From: Anthopleura xanthogrammica
Lineage: Eukaryota > Cnidaria > Anthozoa > Actiniaria > Actiniidae
Assembly: GCA_964019055.1 (NCBI GenBank)
Contig: OZ025210.1
Coordinates: 3,539,047 to 3,603,046 of the forward strand
Length of the DNA stretch: 64,000 nt
Direction of reading: 5' to 3'
The position numbers and the translations under genes were made by a program. Below are positions 48,201 to 59,425 of the stretch, piece after piece. Positions within the stretch are counted from its first letter, which is position 1; every line of letters starts with the position of its first letter. The notes under the pieces are model-generated. The model made no database searches. It saw only the letters and a list, made by a program, of their open reading frames with translations, and was not told the DNA's origin.

Positions 48201-50960
48201 TTGAGAAAAAAATCGTCTATGTTCCCTAATTTACGATGAACAAACGCTGCAACTTTTCCTTCTCTGTGCACGGTCAACGTCATATAACAATAGAAAAAGT
48301 CGAACAAAAACTTACAACAATAGGTTTCCAAACCATTCCACTCCATTAACTATGATCTTGATAAAGCAAGTGTTGAGTGGATTAATATGCAAGAAATCAG
48401 ACAACAAAGGGTTTCATTTCAACCCGTTTGATACCAAAAAAAATTATTGTATAAGTGTTTACCGAGATGTTCACTCATGATGATCATCGAAAAATTCATT
48501 TAAAGTGTGTTTTTATTCAGCATTAATCATATCAATTTTGAAATCATTAGCAAATCCTGCAATCTGATTGGCTACAAAGTGTGCGATTTAAGCATTAATT
48601 GCACTATTTTGAATCATTAATTGCATCATTTTGTCAAACAATCACTTTTGAAGCTACATATAACTGTTGAGTATTTTAATATATTAAGTTTCAAAATGGA
48701 AATGATTAATAGGTAATAGAACTGAGTGTCTTGCAATTTTGGGCAGAAATCACACTCGTGATTAACAAATTGCACTCCCGCTGCGCGGTCGTGCAATTTT
48801 GTAATCACTCTTGCGATTTCAGCCCAAATTGCACTCCACTCAGTTCTATTACCATTATTAATCAGTTTAGAAATGGCGCGAAAATTAAGAAAAAAATTGG
48901 AAAGTTTCTTCGAAACTGAGCATATGCCGGATTTTATGGAAACCATTTCAAGGTCATCACTGTCAGAAACAACCAATGGCCTTTGAATATGTGCAGTGTG
49001 GATCGAAAAAAAACGACGTAGGTCAAGTCCACAAGCCTTATATCAAGGAGGCAAGAAACGTCTCTGAACACTTGAACACTGAATACAGACCGGCAGAAGA
49101 GCTATCTGGATTCGTCTTAGTACGGAAGAACAGTTGCGAGTATTCTGTTTGGGAATGTCAAAATGTGGCTTTTTTTCTGTAAGAAGTTGGGAATCGAGAA
49201 AACCTGTCTAAAGTTCGATTACCATTAAAACTTAATACTTACAACCCGATATCCGTTGTCCTTGCCACTCTCGGTAGCCTTGAGATGCGTTATTTGGTCC
49301 ATGAGATTGGAATCTCAATGATGCCCAGGAAATGGGATCACGAGTATTCGAATGATACTGTAATTCCATCAGTGGTGTAATGTTATCTTGTAGTGGCTTG
49401 AATTCTTTGTCTTTGGTCAGTGAGGAATATAACGGGGAGTTAACCAGATAACCTGAAAATGACATAAAAAAAACATAAAAAATGATGAAACTTTGGCAAC
49501 TTTAAAAAACTTAGGGAAGCATTGAAACAACAAGAATAGAGTTGAGTTTTTATATTACAGGTGTCCGCAACCATTGGTGCTATAAATAGTTGGAGCGTTA
49601 CAAAAACCGGCTTCACCTCCATGTTCTTAAATAATGAAATAAGGGTATTTTGTTTTATTGTTTTTTTTCGTAAACAAAAATAACAATAAAACAATCGCAG
49701 AGGAAAAATAAACATGAATCATTACTAATCTCCTCACTCACTTGGAAATGCAAAATGGGATGAATAAGTTAAAGTAGCCAAACCATATCTACAGTTAGGA
49801 GAGAAGCGAGAGAAGAATGCTAGATACCTAAGGTTATTAGTTTTAAAACACGATCAAATATGGTCACATTTCTGGTCATTATTTCAAAATTCCATTCGAT
49901 CCCGATTTTGCAAGCTCAAAGTCGACAATTGCCCTCCGTAGTCACATGGACGAATATTCCACCTTTCAATAATGTTTTTCCTCGGCTCATCATTAAGTCA
50001 AGTTTTCATGGTCTGTAGGATATCACGGTTGCCGACAGCTTGTGGTTTGCTTTGGCTTGATAACATAACCTGCTGTTGGGCTTTTGATGGTCTAATTAGA
50101 AAATATTTCGAGAGCCAATAAAATGACTTCAACGTTTAATATTTACCTGCTCGTGCTTCAAGCTAATAAATAGTAGAAAAGCTGGTGGTATCTTTGTGTT
50201 AATGGCAGGCAAACCTGGACGAATTACTCGGATATAAAATTCTCTCGATATTAGAAAATCTTTGGATGAGAGTAGAGACTCGTAACAATCTTCCTATAAA
50301 CGCTGTGCTGTTATGCCGGCTGGACCCTCTCAAAGAATCCCGGCGAAGAAGAGAGAAAATTACTGAAATCCGTCTTGAAATAACTGCCTAAAAAGTGTTA
50401 AACTATAACGATTCTTTATCTTACAATATATACCTCTTTATGAAATCAATATACTATTATTTTGAGTAAAGATAGCTTGATATGTTATTCAATGGCGAAA
50501 ATGCCACCAAGTGGGGTTTCAGTTATCTAGTACGAGGATGTTGGAAAATCCAACGAGTTGTCTTGACAGTTATGGAGATTAGCGTGATAAGCTTGAAGAG
50601 CGGCTTATTTTGCTCCAAAATATCTACAAATTCTCTGAAATTCTATTTCAAAGAAAACTCTGTTTTTTAAAAACATCTTCAATCGTAAATGAATTCTTTC
50701 TAATGTAATAACAACGAGAAACTTGGCTATTTAGATTCTTGTAACATCTTGATCAACTCTCGACGGTTATCTTATTTAAATACTAAGTTCACTAAAGTTG
50801 CCTCAAAATTTTTGAAAACAAGTAATACTTACCGATTATTACCTCAAGAAATAAGATTAATAATTATAACTCCCAATATCTCAGCCATTATTGCAATATT
50901 CGTGGATTGTTTTTGACACTTTTCTGCTCTCATCATCTTTGACGAGTTGACGTGTCCTCA
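42245..50960 (-). CDS. Large disordered Ser-rich protein, family not recognised (at least 1,342 aa)
   Basis: Coding exons 49243-49452, 43626-46141 and 42245-43549 join in consistent phase (GGT T|TT TCT; CCG|AAG). I do not recognise a family. Seen: long hydrophilic, probably disordered sequence rich in Ser, Lys, Arg, His and Pro; a short folded-looking segment TPEALHAWRLKSQL...INSAFFADVLRNN; a Ser/Ala/Leu homopolymer-like tract (43231-43470) encoded by a GAT/ATC repeat; and a basic, possibly helical segment DIDWKKKLLRRLEFVLIKKL. It ends with an acidic SSPSPVEENEDFADFSCSDL tail. No membrane segment or signal peptide. A nuclear or scaffold role is only a guess. The start codon is uncertain: a leader exon at about 50833-50960 has only short upstream ORFs, so the first ATG may be inside exon 49243-49452. 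Confidence 0.75.
43231..43470. repeat. GAT/ATC trinucleotide repeat inside a coding exon
   Basis: Interrupted (GAT)n on the plus strand, read as ATC/TCA/CAT on the minus strand. It gives a Ser/Ala/Leu-rich low-complexity tract in the 42-kb gene product. The frame stays open across it, so the repeat is tolerated as coding sequence. Confidence 0.8.
46266..46585. repeat. Tandem duplication, unit about 150 bp (two full copies plus a third start)
   Basis: AAATAATAATAAAGAAAT begins at 46266, 46417 and 46564. The unit includes CATCACATGGGATGAGGC and GGGCCTATGTGTCCTAA. Copies differ by a 4-base deletion (GGAGCTAGGACG versus GGAGGACG) and about one substitution, so the duplication is recent. It lies in an intron of the 42-kb gene. 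Confidence 0.9.
47857..48354. mobile_element. 498-bp foldback MITE with arms of about 100 bp and target duplication
   Basis: Ends CATAGTTAATGGAGTGGAAT plus GGTTTGGAAACCTATTGTT are exact inverted copies over about 39 bases. Weaker similarity continues inwards to GTTGACCGTGCACA, about 100 bases from each end. The target-site duplication ATCTTGA is at 47850-47856 and 48355-48361 (eight bases with one mismatch). It has no coding capacity and is in an intron of the 42-kb gene. Confidence 0.88.
48712..48853. mobile_element. 142-bp palindromic element
   Basis: GGTAATAGAACTGAGTG at the left and its exact complement at the right, then imperfect pairing of TGCAATTTTGGGCAGAAATC with GATTTCAGCCCAAATTGCA, and GTGATTA with TAATCAC. 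Nearly the whole element can fold back on itself. Confidence 0.8.
48873..49182 (+). pseudogene. Possible broken coding remnant, plus strand
   Basis: An ATG frame from 48873 reads MARKLRKKLESFFETEHMPD and then METISRSSLSETTNGL before a stop at about 48987. An overlapping frame continues at once as EYVQCGSKKNDVGQVHKPYI with KEARNVSEHLNTEYRPAEEL up to 49182. Both look like real protein composition and their junction suggests a frameshift. It is antisense within an intron and next to a palindromic element. I do not recognise the family; it could be a fragment of an element-encoded or duplicated host gene. Confidence 0.35.
50833..50960 (-). other. Predicted 5' leader exon of the 42-kb gene
   Basis: Donor AATCG|GTAAGTATT at 50833. 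The exon contains two in-frame ATGs that read MMRAEKCQKQSTNIAIMAEI and soon reach a TGA, so they form an upstream ORF. The frame required for exon 49243-49452 has a stop and no later ATG in this exon. The evidence is a consensus donor plus an appropriately placed TATA box. Confidence 0.4.
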
Positions 50961-50986
50961 TCACTATGGCCCGATCACTCGACGCG

Positions 50987-50995
50987 CTTTTTATA
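50987..50995 (-). promoter_or_regulatory. TATA box of the 42-kb gene
   Basis: Minus-strand GTATAAAAAGCGCG is a strong TATA element followed by a CpG-containing segment. It predicts transcription starting around 50957-50965. Confidence 0.5.
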
Positions 50996-53354
50996 CTCCG
51001 ACCCTTGTTACGTCAACAATGTATTCATTTAGACGGAAACAAGCTACGATGCGCGAATAGGAGGCTAATTAACTATTTTGTTATTCGTTGGTGTTCTAGT
51101 CTTTCATTCAGTCCTTTTTCTCTATTTTAAAACCTTTTTACGACAATAAAAAGTTATTTGCTAACATCTTTTTCACTTGGGCCCTTTTTCGAAAAATTAA
51201 TTTCATATTTTTAATCAAAAAAGAAAATAAAAAAACTTGGTTACTGAATGAAAGAGTGACCCGGACAGACTTGCCTTAAGGCTACAAAATGTTTGTTCAG
51301 AACGCATTGTTTTTCTTATAGCTACAAGGAGACTCTGCTCGCAGGGTATCTTATAGGATAAATATCGGGGAAAAAATCCAGGATTGAAACTACAGTAAAA
51401 TTTTGAATAAAAATTTCTGGAGTAAAATTTTTATTTTTATAAGATATTTATTTTCATCTTTCCAAAAAAGTTTGGTATTTTTATCCTTTTACAAAAGCTT
51501 AGGTTCATATAGTTATATTTTTTCTTTTATTACTCCTAAAATAAAATTTTGAAGATATTTTTTCTTGCTCTTTTACAAAAGCTGGTTATTTTGTTTACTT
51601 GGTTCGTTCGTTATTATTTCGTTGGACTTTTATGAGCTGTTACTTCCCCCTGTGATATCAAAACTGCAACCAATTATTGCCTTTTCTGAGAGAATTCCTA
51701 ATCAATCCGAAAAGAAAATTAGCAGAAAGTATCCAGCTTCTAGCGGCTTTGAGTGGTTTAAATTTTCTCAAGGTTTCAGAGCAGGAAATCGGACATCGTG
51801 TTATGTTGAATAGACGTTGAAGGTCAAGAATGGTCCAGTCGAATCCTAATTAAAACCACTCATCCAAGAATGATCAATACTGAAATTTCACTAAGATCAA
51901 AACAACATGCATGATGCAATCGTTGCACATGCTTATGATCAACAACCATTATTTTGTAGTGATGCTTTGGTGAGTAACATCACAACGGGATTATAGTGGC
52001 CAAAAAATTGCAAGTTCATCACGAAAACTGGTCAAATTCTTTACAGTTAGAACCTAGGAATGATATCAGTTTTTTATGTAAATTCATATTCGATAAGATA
52101 ACTAATTTTCAATTTTGAATATTATATTTGCCACTTGTTCAACACGATGCATTTTCCAGCTGACAAACGGTTTCCATTACACTGATTTGCTATATTGTCA
52201 TTGGAGCACAGCCAAATCAAAAAATCCCATGATTTTAAATAGAATTTCATGGACGATTTTTCTGAATAATGCCCAATATCCGTTAGTCGATGTTTAATGT
52301 TTTGCTGTTGTTCAAAATGAGTATGACAAGTTTTTTACAGCAGCCAAAACTGTTTGGAGATTGGAATCAGGAAGTTTATATCAGCTATTGATCGTTTCTT
52401 TCTAGTTCCGAGTTTACCTGTAGTTGATGACTCTGAATTCAATACATGCGATATCTCTTATACGGGCGTGGGCAATGATCCACTTATCCCCTTCAGCATA
52501 CTGATGTATCCAAGCTTATCGACTGCCTCCCGAGCTCTTAGCTTCTATCTTCCAAGACAGTTTGTACACGAACATTATTCTGCCATCTTTTTTCCAAGTT
52601 TCAAGATAGGCCTCAAATGGTGCGTTTTGCTCGGCAGGGTATTCTCTTTCTTCTTTCCTACTCTATCATTATCAATTTCAACATGACTAAGTCCAGATGT
52701 TATCCTTTAACAACGAAAGTTCCATGTTAACGTCTATAAATTTTAACGACATCACCTTACCAAAATAGTCTTAAAACTTGAACTTGCCTGGCAGATGTGA
52801 CAAAACTTTCAGAAGCGTCTTTAAGATAAAAATACGATACTCTTTACCGTAAACACGTGGAGTAAAGATCACTTCGTTTTAAATGCTTGAAAAACAACTT
52901 AGTTGAAAAAATAGCAATTAGTCAACAAATAATTTTTTTTTTTTGTACGTGCATTGACGTCATCGTCACCATTTTCTTTTGTTCGTTAATAAAAACAAAT
53001 CCTTTTAATTGGTTTAATGGCGAAAAATGAACAAACTAAAAATAGATATTTATAAGACAAACTACTTTTGTTGATGACTCTAAGAAGTCGGCAGAAAATT
53101 TTTTTAAAGACTTGCTCGTGTAGCGTTTAGTAACCCTATTTTTTTGTTCGAGAATGAGTAACGTGGTTGTTTTTCTTTCTCTGTCGCGTTTTCTTGGCCT
53201 AACTACTACTATTTACCTTTTCGTCTGGATGAAACGATGACGTCATAACTAAAACAAGCCGCCATATTTTGTTGAATCATTCAATGCCGAAAATGTTAGG
53301 TACGAGATTCGACCACTCTCATCCGAATTAACCTCTGAACATTTTATTTTCTTC

Positions 53355-53490
53355 AGTGACCACAACCTGATGACTCGAAGTCGAGGTTGGACTTGATAAA
53401 ATACAGTATATGTATAAACACCATATCAAGTCTAACCTTGACTTGGAGCCATTGTTTCGTTTTCACTCAAGCGAATTCTAGAAAGGTCTG
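53355..53490. mobile_element. Foldback MITE, relative of 12621-12777
   Basis: CGAAGTCGAGGTTGGACTTG is inverted relative to ATCAAGTCTAACCTTGACTT. The arms continue with CAGTGACCACAAC and TTTCACTCAAGCGAATTC. It shares the same central motif order with the 12.6-kb copy. Confidence 0.7.
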
Positions 53491-54557
53491 TACTATAGAC
53501 CTCTTCCAAAATTATTTGCGATGTGAAGATATCTCCAAATTTGAAAATAAATCACACATTTTTTCGATTGAATTGTGCCATTTCTTTTGTGTATTCTTCA
53601 TTAGCCTCTCAAATGGGCCTAAAAATGATATCATAAAGCCTAGTTTATTTTTGGACTCAGAAAACAGACAAACAGCTTCCACTTGAAAATAACTATGTCA
53701 AAGTTAATCTGAAAAAGGTTTAAAAATATCCCCCCCCAAAATAGCATGTTTGTCGTTGTGGGGGGTGGGAAAACATGGTCAGGAAAATTTTCAGGACAAC
53801 TCGCGATTCGCGCCTGTTTTGAAATAGATTCTGTCAAAAAAGGATTATGCTTCGATATTTGTGTCTTGAAATCTAGATTCTTGGGGGAAAAAGACGAGAT
53901 AAGATAATTGAATGAGAATCCAGTCTCCTATATAACGGTATCATTCCAATGTCTTTATTATTCAATTCTGAAACTTTTCTTAAGTGTTCATGTCTATTTA
54001 TTTATTTTATTTGTTTATTAGCTATACAACCAAGGTCTTAAACGAAAGTACAATAGATTGAAAATAAACTTAGAATTATAAAATAAGAACAACTAATATC
54101 ATAGTTAACTAGACGCTCTTGGAGCGTTCACTGGGTTGCCTGTGCGAGAGCTCGCCCACTCTCCATTATTTCTTACCAAAGTGTTCCTTTTGGGTTCAAA
54201 GTCCCCCTTTATTAAAAAAACATTTTAAATTCTAGTAAGACATTAGTGTTGCGTTACTGACTTGTCAACGCATATTAGATTTCTACTTGACCTACTAGAG
54301 TACCTTTCAAGACTAGCTGATGAAATAAACATATCTATTTCAGTATCGAAACTGTTAGCTTCAAAACAAACGTTTTATCAATGTAAATACTCTTAGCCAA
54401 AATGTGTTTAACTGGTCATTTGTTTTTCCCTCAGTTTTTGTTTTCTGTATTTTCATAAATGGAAATATTCAACAAGGAGTTTTGGCAGTTCGCTTTCTTG
54501 TAGATCACTATCAGCTCGTCTGACTTCTACAAGTTCTTGGAGTCAGCTTTCATCAAA

Positions 54558-54775
54558 GCTTTGTTTGTCACTCGTTTTGTAGTTTGTCTCTCGTTCTGTA
54601 GTTTGTCTCAGTATATTTTTTTGTATCTGAGATCTGGTAAGATCTAGTTTGATCATAGCTAGGTAGTTTATAGATTCTCTTAGTCTATTTTGACTAGTTT
54701 GTCTAGTTCTACGATTCTCATACCGTAGTTTGCTCATAGATTCTCAAAGATAGCTCATAGATTCTCAGACTTCTC
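54558..54775. repeat. Degenerate short tandem motifs
   Basis: Repeated (C)TCGTT(T/C)TGTAGTTTGTCTC and CTCATAGATTCTCA units. Low-order imperfect repeats with no gene. Confidence 0.5.
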
Positions 54776-56109
54776 TCTTTGAGTATGTGGACCAACCCGT
54801 TCCAAAATCGCTCAATAACATCTTTTAGTGTGTGTCTACCACGTACGGCGTGTGTGTTTGTAAGTAGTTTAAGCGTAGCGTTAAAAAACCTAAAGACAAT
54901 AGTACGCAACATGCCTACTGTACAGACAAACTAGTACTTCACGAACCCTGAACGAATGAATTAATGGTGACACAACACTAAAAACTATAAATACATCGAT
55001 GTCGTGTGGCAACTTCATTGGACATTGGACATTGTTTACAAGTTCTCGACCAATCATGACGTGTGAAATTATGGTCTACCTGACGCCCGAAAAACGGATC
55101 TCATTTTAAGACTGGTTTGCTACCATAGCAACCCAGTAATAAATCTATTAACTATGCTAATATCAAAAGAAACAAAAATTCAGACCTGTTTAAAGGTATT
55201 GTCAACAAGACAGAGTCCCATATAGCCAAGGTAAACATAAACGAAAATGATCAAAAACCGATATAATTAAATTAATCTTGATCAAGAATAACATATAGAG
55301 TTATAGGAGTGGCACTTTGAAAAAAACAAGTGTTTTCGAGAATCGCATTCGCTTAACGTTGAAAATCAAGTCCACCAGTGTCTGACTTTGACGGTCGTTG
55401 GCTTTGATAACAGCAGTAAGACAAGAGTACCGACAATGATACAATTTTTCTTCTTAAAGAATCCTAGCTGGCCAGTTCCATCGGTCCTGTTATTCAAGCT
55501 AGAAGTTTTAAAACCATCAAGATACAGTGATAAGTAGTTATTTTATGCTTTTCGTGAGATTTTATAAATTTTGGCAGCGAATCTGAGGTAAATTTTATAT
55601 GTAAACAATGATATAGACGCGCAGTCCATTGTAGTTCAAACAAAAACAACATCAGTACACGTCACGTGATTGACTCAGCAGGGCATCGTAGAAAAATTTT
55701 CGTTTCATTAATTAATAAGTTTACTGAAAAAAATTACTACTAATAAAAATGATTATTTATAATGCTCAAGTTCCATGCAAGTATGATCAAATACGCAATA
55801 AAGAAATACAATAGCAAATCATGAAATAATAGCACAAAAAAAAAATAAAAAAATAAAAGAATAATAACTACTAAAATCGAACTAAGAATGATTAAAATAC
55901 TAAAACCTAAAACCTAAAATCCATTACTAAAGAGTTTCAGTGTTATCATTACTTCACTAGAAATCTTTATGCTGAACAGTTTTTAGTGTTTATAATAATT
56001 AATGCTGATAATGACCAGAAACCTGACAACGAGCCAACGTTAGCGAGTGTCACGTGTTAAACGCGGGTTCATCCGACTTTCTGGTCAAACAAAATAGCAG
56101 ATATCAGAG

Positions 56110-56423
56110 TTACACTCCATTGCCTTCATAAACAAACAATTGCCAATGTACATGAGCTCGAAATTCTAGCACAAAGCATGATGGGAAAGTGAGTCCTTGG
56201 CGCCTTTAAAAATTCATCTAACAATTTTTCCTTCAACATTTTCTATAGAATTTCTCTAGAAAGTATTTCAGCAATTCAGCAACGAGTAATTTTTTTCTGA
56301 TAGTTGCTTTGATTTCCCTGTTCCATTTTTGCAGGACTCATTTTCCCAGAGTGCTTTGTGAGCTTTGATGCACTTTGCCTATTGCTTTAAGTTGTGGCAT
56401 TTGTTGAAGGCAATGGAGTGTAA
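56110..56423. mobile_element. Foldback element with 19-bp perfect TIRs
   Basis: TTACACTCCATTGCCTTCA at 56110-56128 and its exact complement at 56405-56423. Sub-terminal pairing continues (GAGCTCG...GCACAAAGCATGATGGGAAA against the complement of TTTTCCCAGAGTGCTTTGTG). No clear target duplication is seen. Confidence 0.7.
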
Positions 56424-56924
56424 ATTCATTAACCAATGACGACTAAGGTTTACTGGATCGTATGTTGTTAAGTGTGACGTCACTTGTATGGAAAAACAAC
56501 TTCCGGCTCCAAAACGAAAACCAGTTTTTATAAAGAATTTTCTTACTTTTTTTTCATGACAGAATTTGTTGTACAAATTTCTAAATTTCTATTTTAGCGT
56601 TTTTTGTGAGCAGTTGGACCCGGAAATACGTCACAACTTAACAACTCTATTACGTTTGTAAGAAAAAACTTTGAAACCTCTTTGATTTTACTTTACTATC
56701 TTAGGTTTTAGCTTCCATACATGATGTGATAATTCATATACTCAGTTTGGCGCATGCGTAATAGGTTTTTCGGCCCACATGATTTACGCCACTGCAGTAC
56801 GTAGTCGTAAAGTAATACTTGGAATAAGGTTTTTTGGAAACAAAAGTATTCCAGTACAAGAATAACATGTACGTTTAGAATAATGAGTAAAGCTTCCTCT
56901 TCATCTCTTTCTCTTATTTTTTCT

Positions 56925-57105
56925 GTCTGTCTGTCTGTCGCAGCCTGCTCTTTCTTTCCCTCTTTCTCTCCATCTGTCTGTCTGTCTGTCTGTCTATGCC
57001 GGCCTCCCTTTCTCTATCTCTTTCCTCTTTCTCTATGTGTGTCTGTCTTTCCTTCTAGATCATATCTGTTTCTGTTTGGCTTTCTCTTTCTCTCTCTCTA
57101 AGATA
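56925..57105. repeat. CTGT/CTTT pyrimidine-rich microsatellite
   Basis: (CTGT)n at 56925-56940 and 56972-56994 within a pyrimidine-rich tract. The open frame over it is a repeat translation. Confidence 0.85.
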
Positions 57106-59161
57106 TGTAGTGATATTCATATTCATTTTTACAATATACTGAACAGCTTTCATGTAAAGAAGTTTTTTTTAACTTATTGAAACTTCCGTTGTCAAATGAA
57201 GGTGATTCATTCATTTATTCATTCATTCTCTTTTTCGTGTTACTTTTCATGTTAAAAGTTGCATCGGGCCGCTGCTATTCACGATTTTCTGTAAACAAAT
57301 TAGCGACTTACTAGGTTGCCTAGGATACGGGTATTGGTGGACCTGTTAAGTATTGTCGTTAAGGAAGTTCTTGCTTATATTTGTTTACAAGACCTTAGCT
57401 TGGAATATACTAATCAGGTGCGATGTTTATAGAGCAGACTAAGACTATACTGACCTCCCAAAATAATTTTCTATTAATAACATACAAACATGTTATATGG
57501 AACATATTTGGTCTCAGAAATAGATTTCACTTCGATTTTTTTAAATTTTTTTGTCAACTAAAGAATCATTATAATTTTAAAAATTTTTTATGAAGAATTT
57601 TTTACGAGCTTTTGAAATTAATTTCTAATGCAAACAAAGATTTATTAACATGCCAACTTTGACAGGCGATACTACTTTGATAAGACCTTCCGTCTGGATG
57701 GGGGGAAACTAATAAACTTTCTTTCGTGTGTTGGTCTACAGACAACAGAAACCTGTGAAAAAGTACTAGCTAATGAGGACTAAATGGCACTCTTAAACGA
57801 TAGAAAACAAAGGGATTTAAAATATATATTATTTAGTTTCAATCTATTCCTTTTCCTGACAGGTTTATTGTCTGTATTCCACGACACGCGTGAGACAACG
57901 AATATTGGTCGATAACAAAGAAGAAGAATCGCAAAGATTTGTGGGTAAGGAGGAGACTTCGGATGCTTACCGTCTCGCGTCAGCAATAAGAATATGACTG
58001 AAGAGTTACTAAAAAATTAGGTGGATTTTGAAAGCATTTTGAAGTCATTTTCTTAAAGTTTCAAAACGTGTCATCTACAGCCCACAATTAAAATGATTTT
58101 ACATGCATTTATACGAAGTATATCTGAACTAAAATCTAAAATAATCGAAAATAACTGAAGTCTGAGATTGGGCAAGTGAGTCCTTAGCTGCTGTCTTTTG
58201 ATGTGAATGAATAGAATGTATGTTTAAGTATATGTATGTGTGTGTATGTGTGCCATATGACACAGGAAAAACCTTGTATTTACGTAGTACCGGAAAAAAC
58301 TGTGATGTTGCAGCAGCTAGACTGATGCATTCATAAGTGATCATAAACGGATCGTTCTTCTCTCGATATTGAATTCTTAATTGACAACTATATGTGATTA
58401 GGAAACTATCTCGATTCTTAATGTATAAAATAGTATAGATTTGAAGTGTGCTACTTACATACTCATCTAGCATCGACCCCTGCGCTGTTTCCTTTCTTGC
58501 ATCTGATTATGGAGCTTTAACTTCCTTGTAGAACGTGGTCTTTCTATAACGGCATGATCGCTCTCATTATATCTGTGGGATTATGCAAATGACGACCAGA
58601 TGACGGGTAACATGCTAAAAAAGCGAAACAGCAACCTGCGACGAAAATAAGCACTTAAAACCTTATGTCAGATTAATAAGATGACATTTCAGCGATATAT
58701 CTCATAATACGGACACCTTTTTGAAATACAACTTGAATGTAAACAGTTTTTAGACATCGCACGATGATTGGTTAAATTTCTGAGCTATTGGGCTAAAAAT
58801 TGTATAACATGTATGAAGTGAATATTGATAAGGTCTGGCAAGAGCCAATGTTTCAACTAAACGAGTGACGGGTAATAGATAATGAATAAATAATAGACAA
58901 TCGTTGATTTACGTTACACTTCCGGCTACAATTAAAAGCATTGTAGCTACATTTTTGATCAAAATTTGCATACAAAAAAATTGAAAAACAAAAATTCTTG
59001 GAAATTAAAACTCCATGGAAAGCTCAATCACTATAACAATAATAATAATAATAATTATTATTATTATAAGAACAATGACTTTTTATTTGATTTTAAATTT
59101 AATGTAAATACAACAGAAATCAATTGATTTATTTTTAAATATTTTTCTTCTTAATAATTTT

Positions 59162-59288
59162 TTACATATTTTATAATTTTTTGTTTTTTAGATCCTTTAA
59201 TATCGCTCGTTTTAATATTATAATTAATTATTGCTATTATTGTCTTCTTTATTATTGTTATTATAATTATTGTGAAATAAAGTTATTA
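59162..59288 (+). repeat. Dispersed 127-bp repeat, copy 2
   Basis: Near-identical to 6835-6961, in the same orientation, ending at GAAATAAAGTTATTA and running into (ATT/AAT)n. Confidence 0.85.
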
Positions 59289-59425
59289 TTATTATTATTT
59301 ATTATTATAATTATAATTATGATAAAAATAATAATAATAATAATGATGATAAAAATAATAATAATAATGATAATAATAATAATAATAATAATGATGATGG
59401 TAATAATAATAACTATAACTACGAC
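59285..59425. repeat. ATT/AAT/GAT microsatellite
   Basis: Mixed trinucleotide run directly after the dispersed repeat. Poly-Ile/Met open frames across it are artefacts. Confidence 0.9.

Noticed and set aside
52354..52686. 110-codon plus-strand frame and antisense exon-like phrases
   Set aside because: Neither strand gives a consistent exon chain or a recognisable family.
58129..58473. 114-codon minus-strand frame
   Set aside because: Contains a THTHTYIY repeat from a GT-rich tract and no domain; no splice support.
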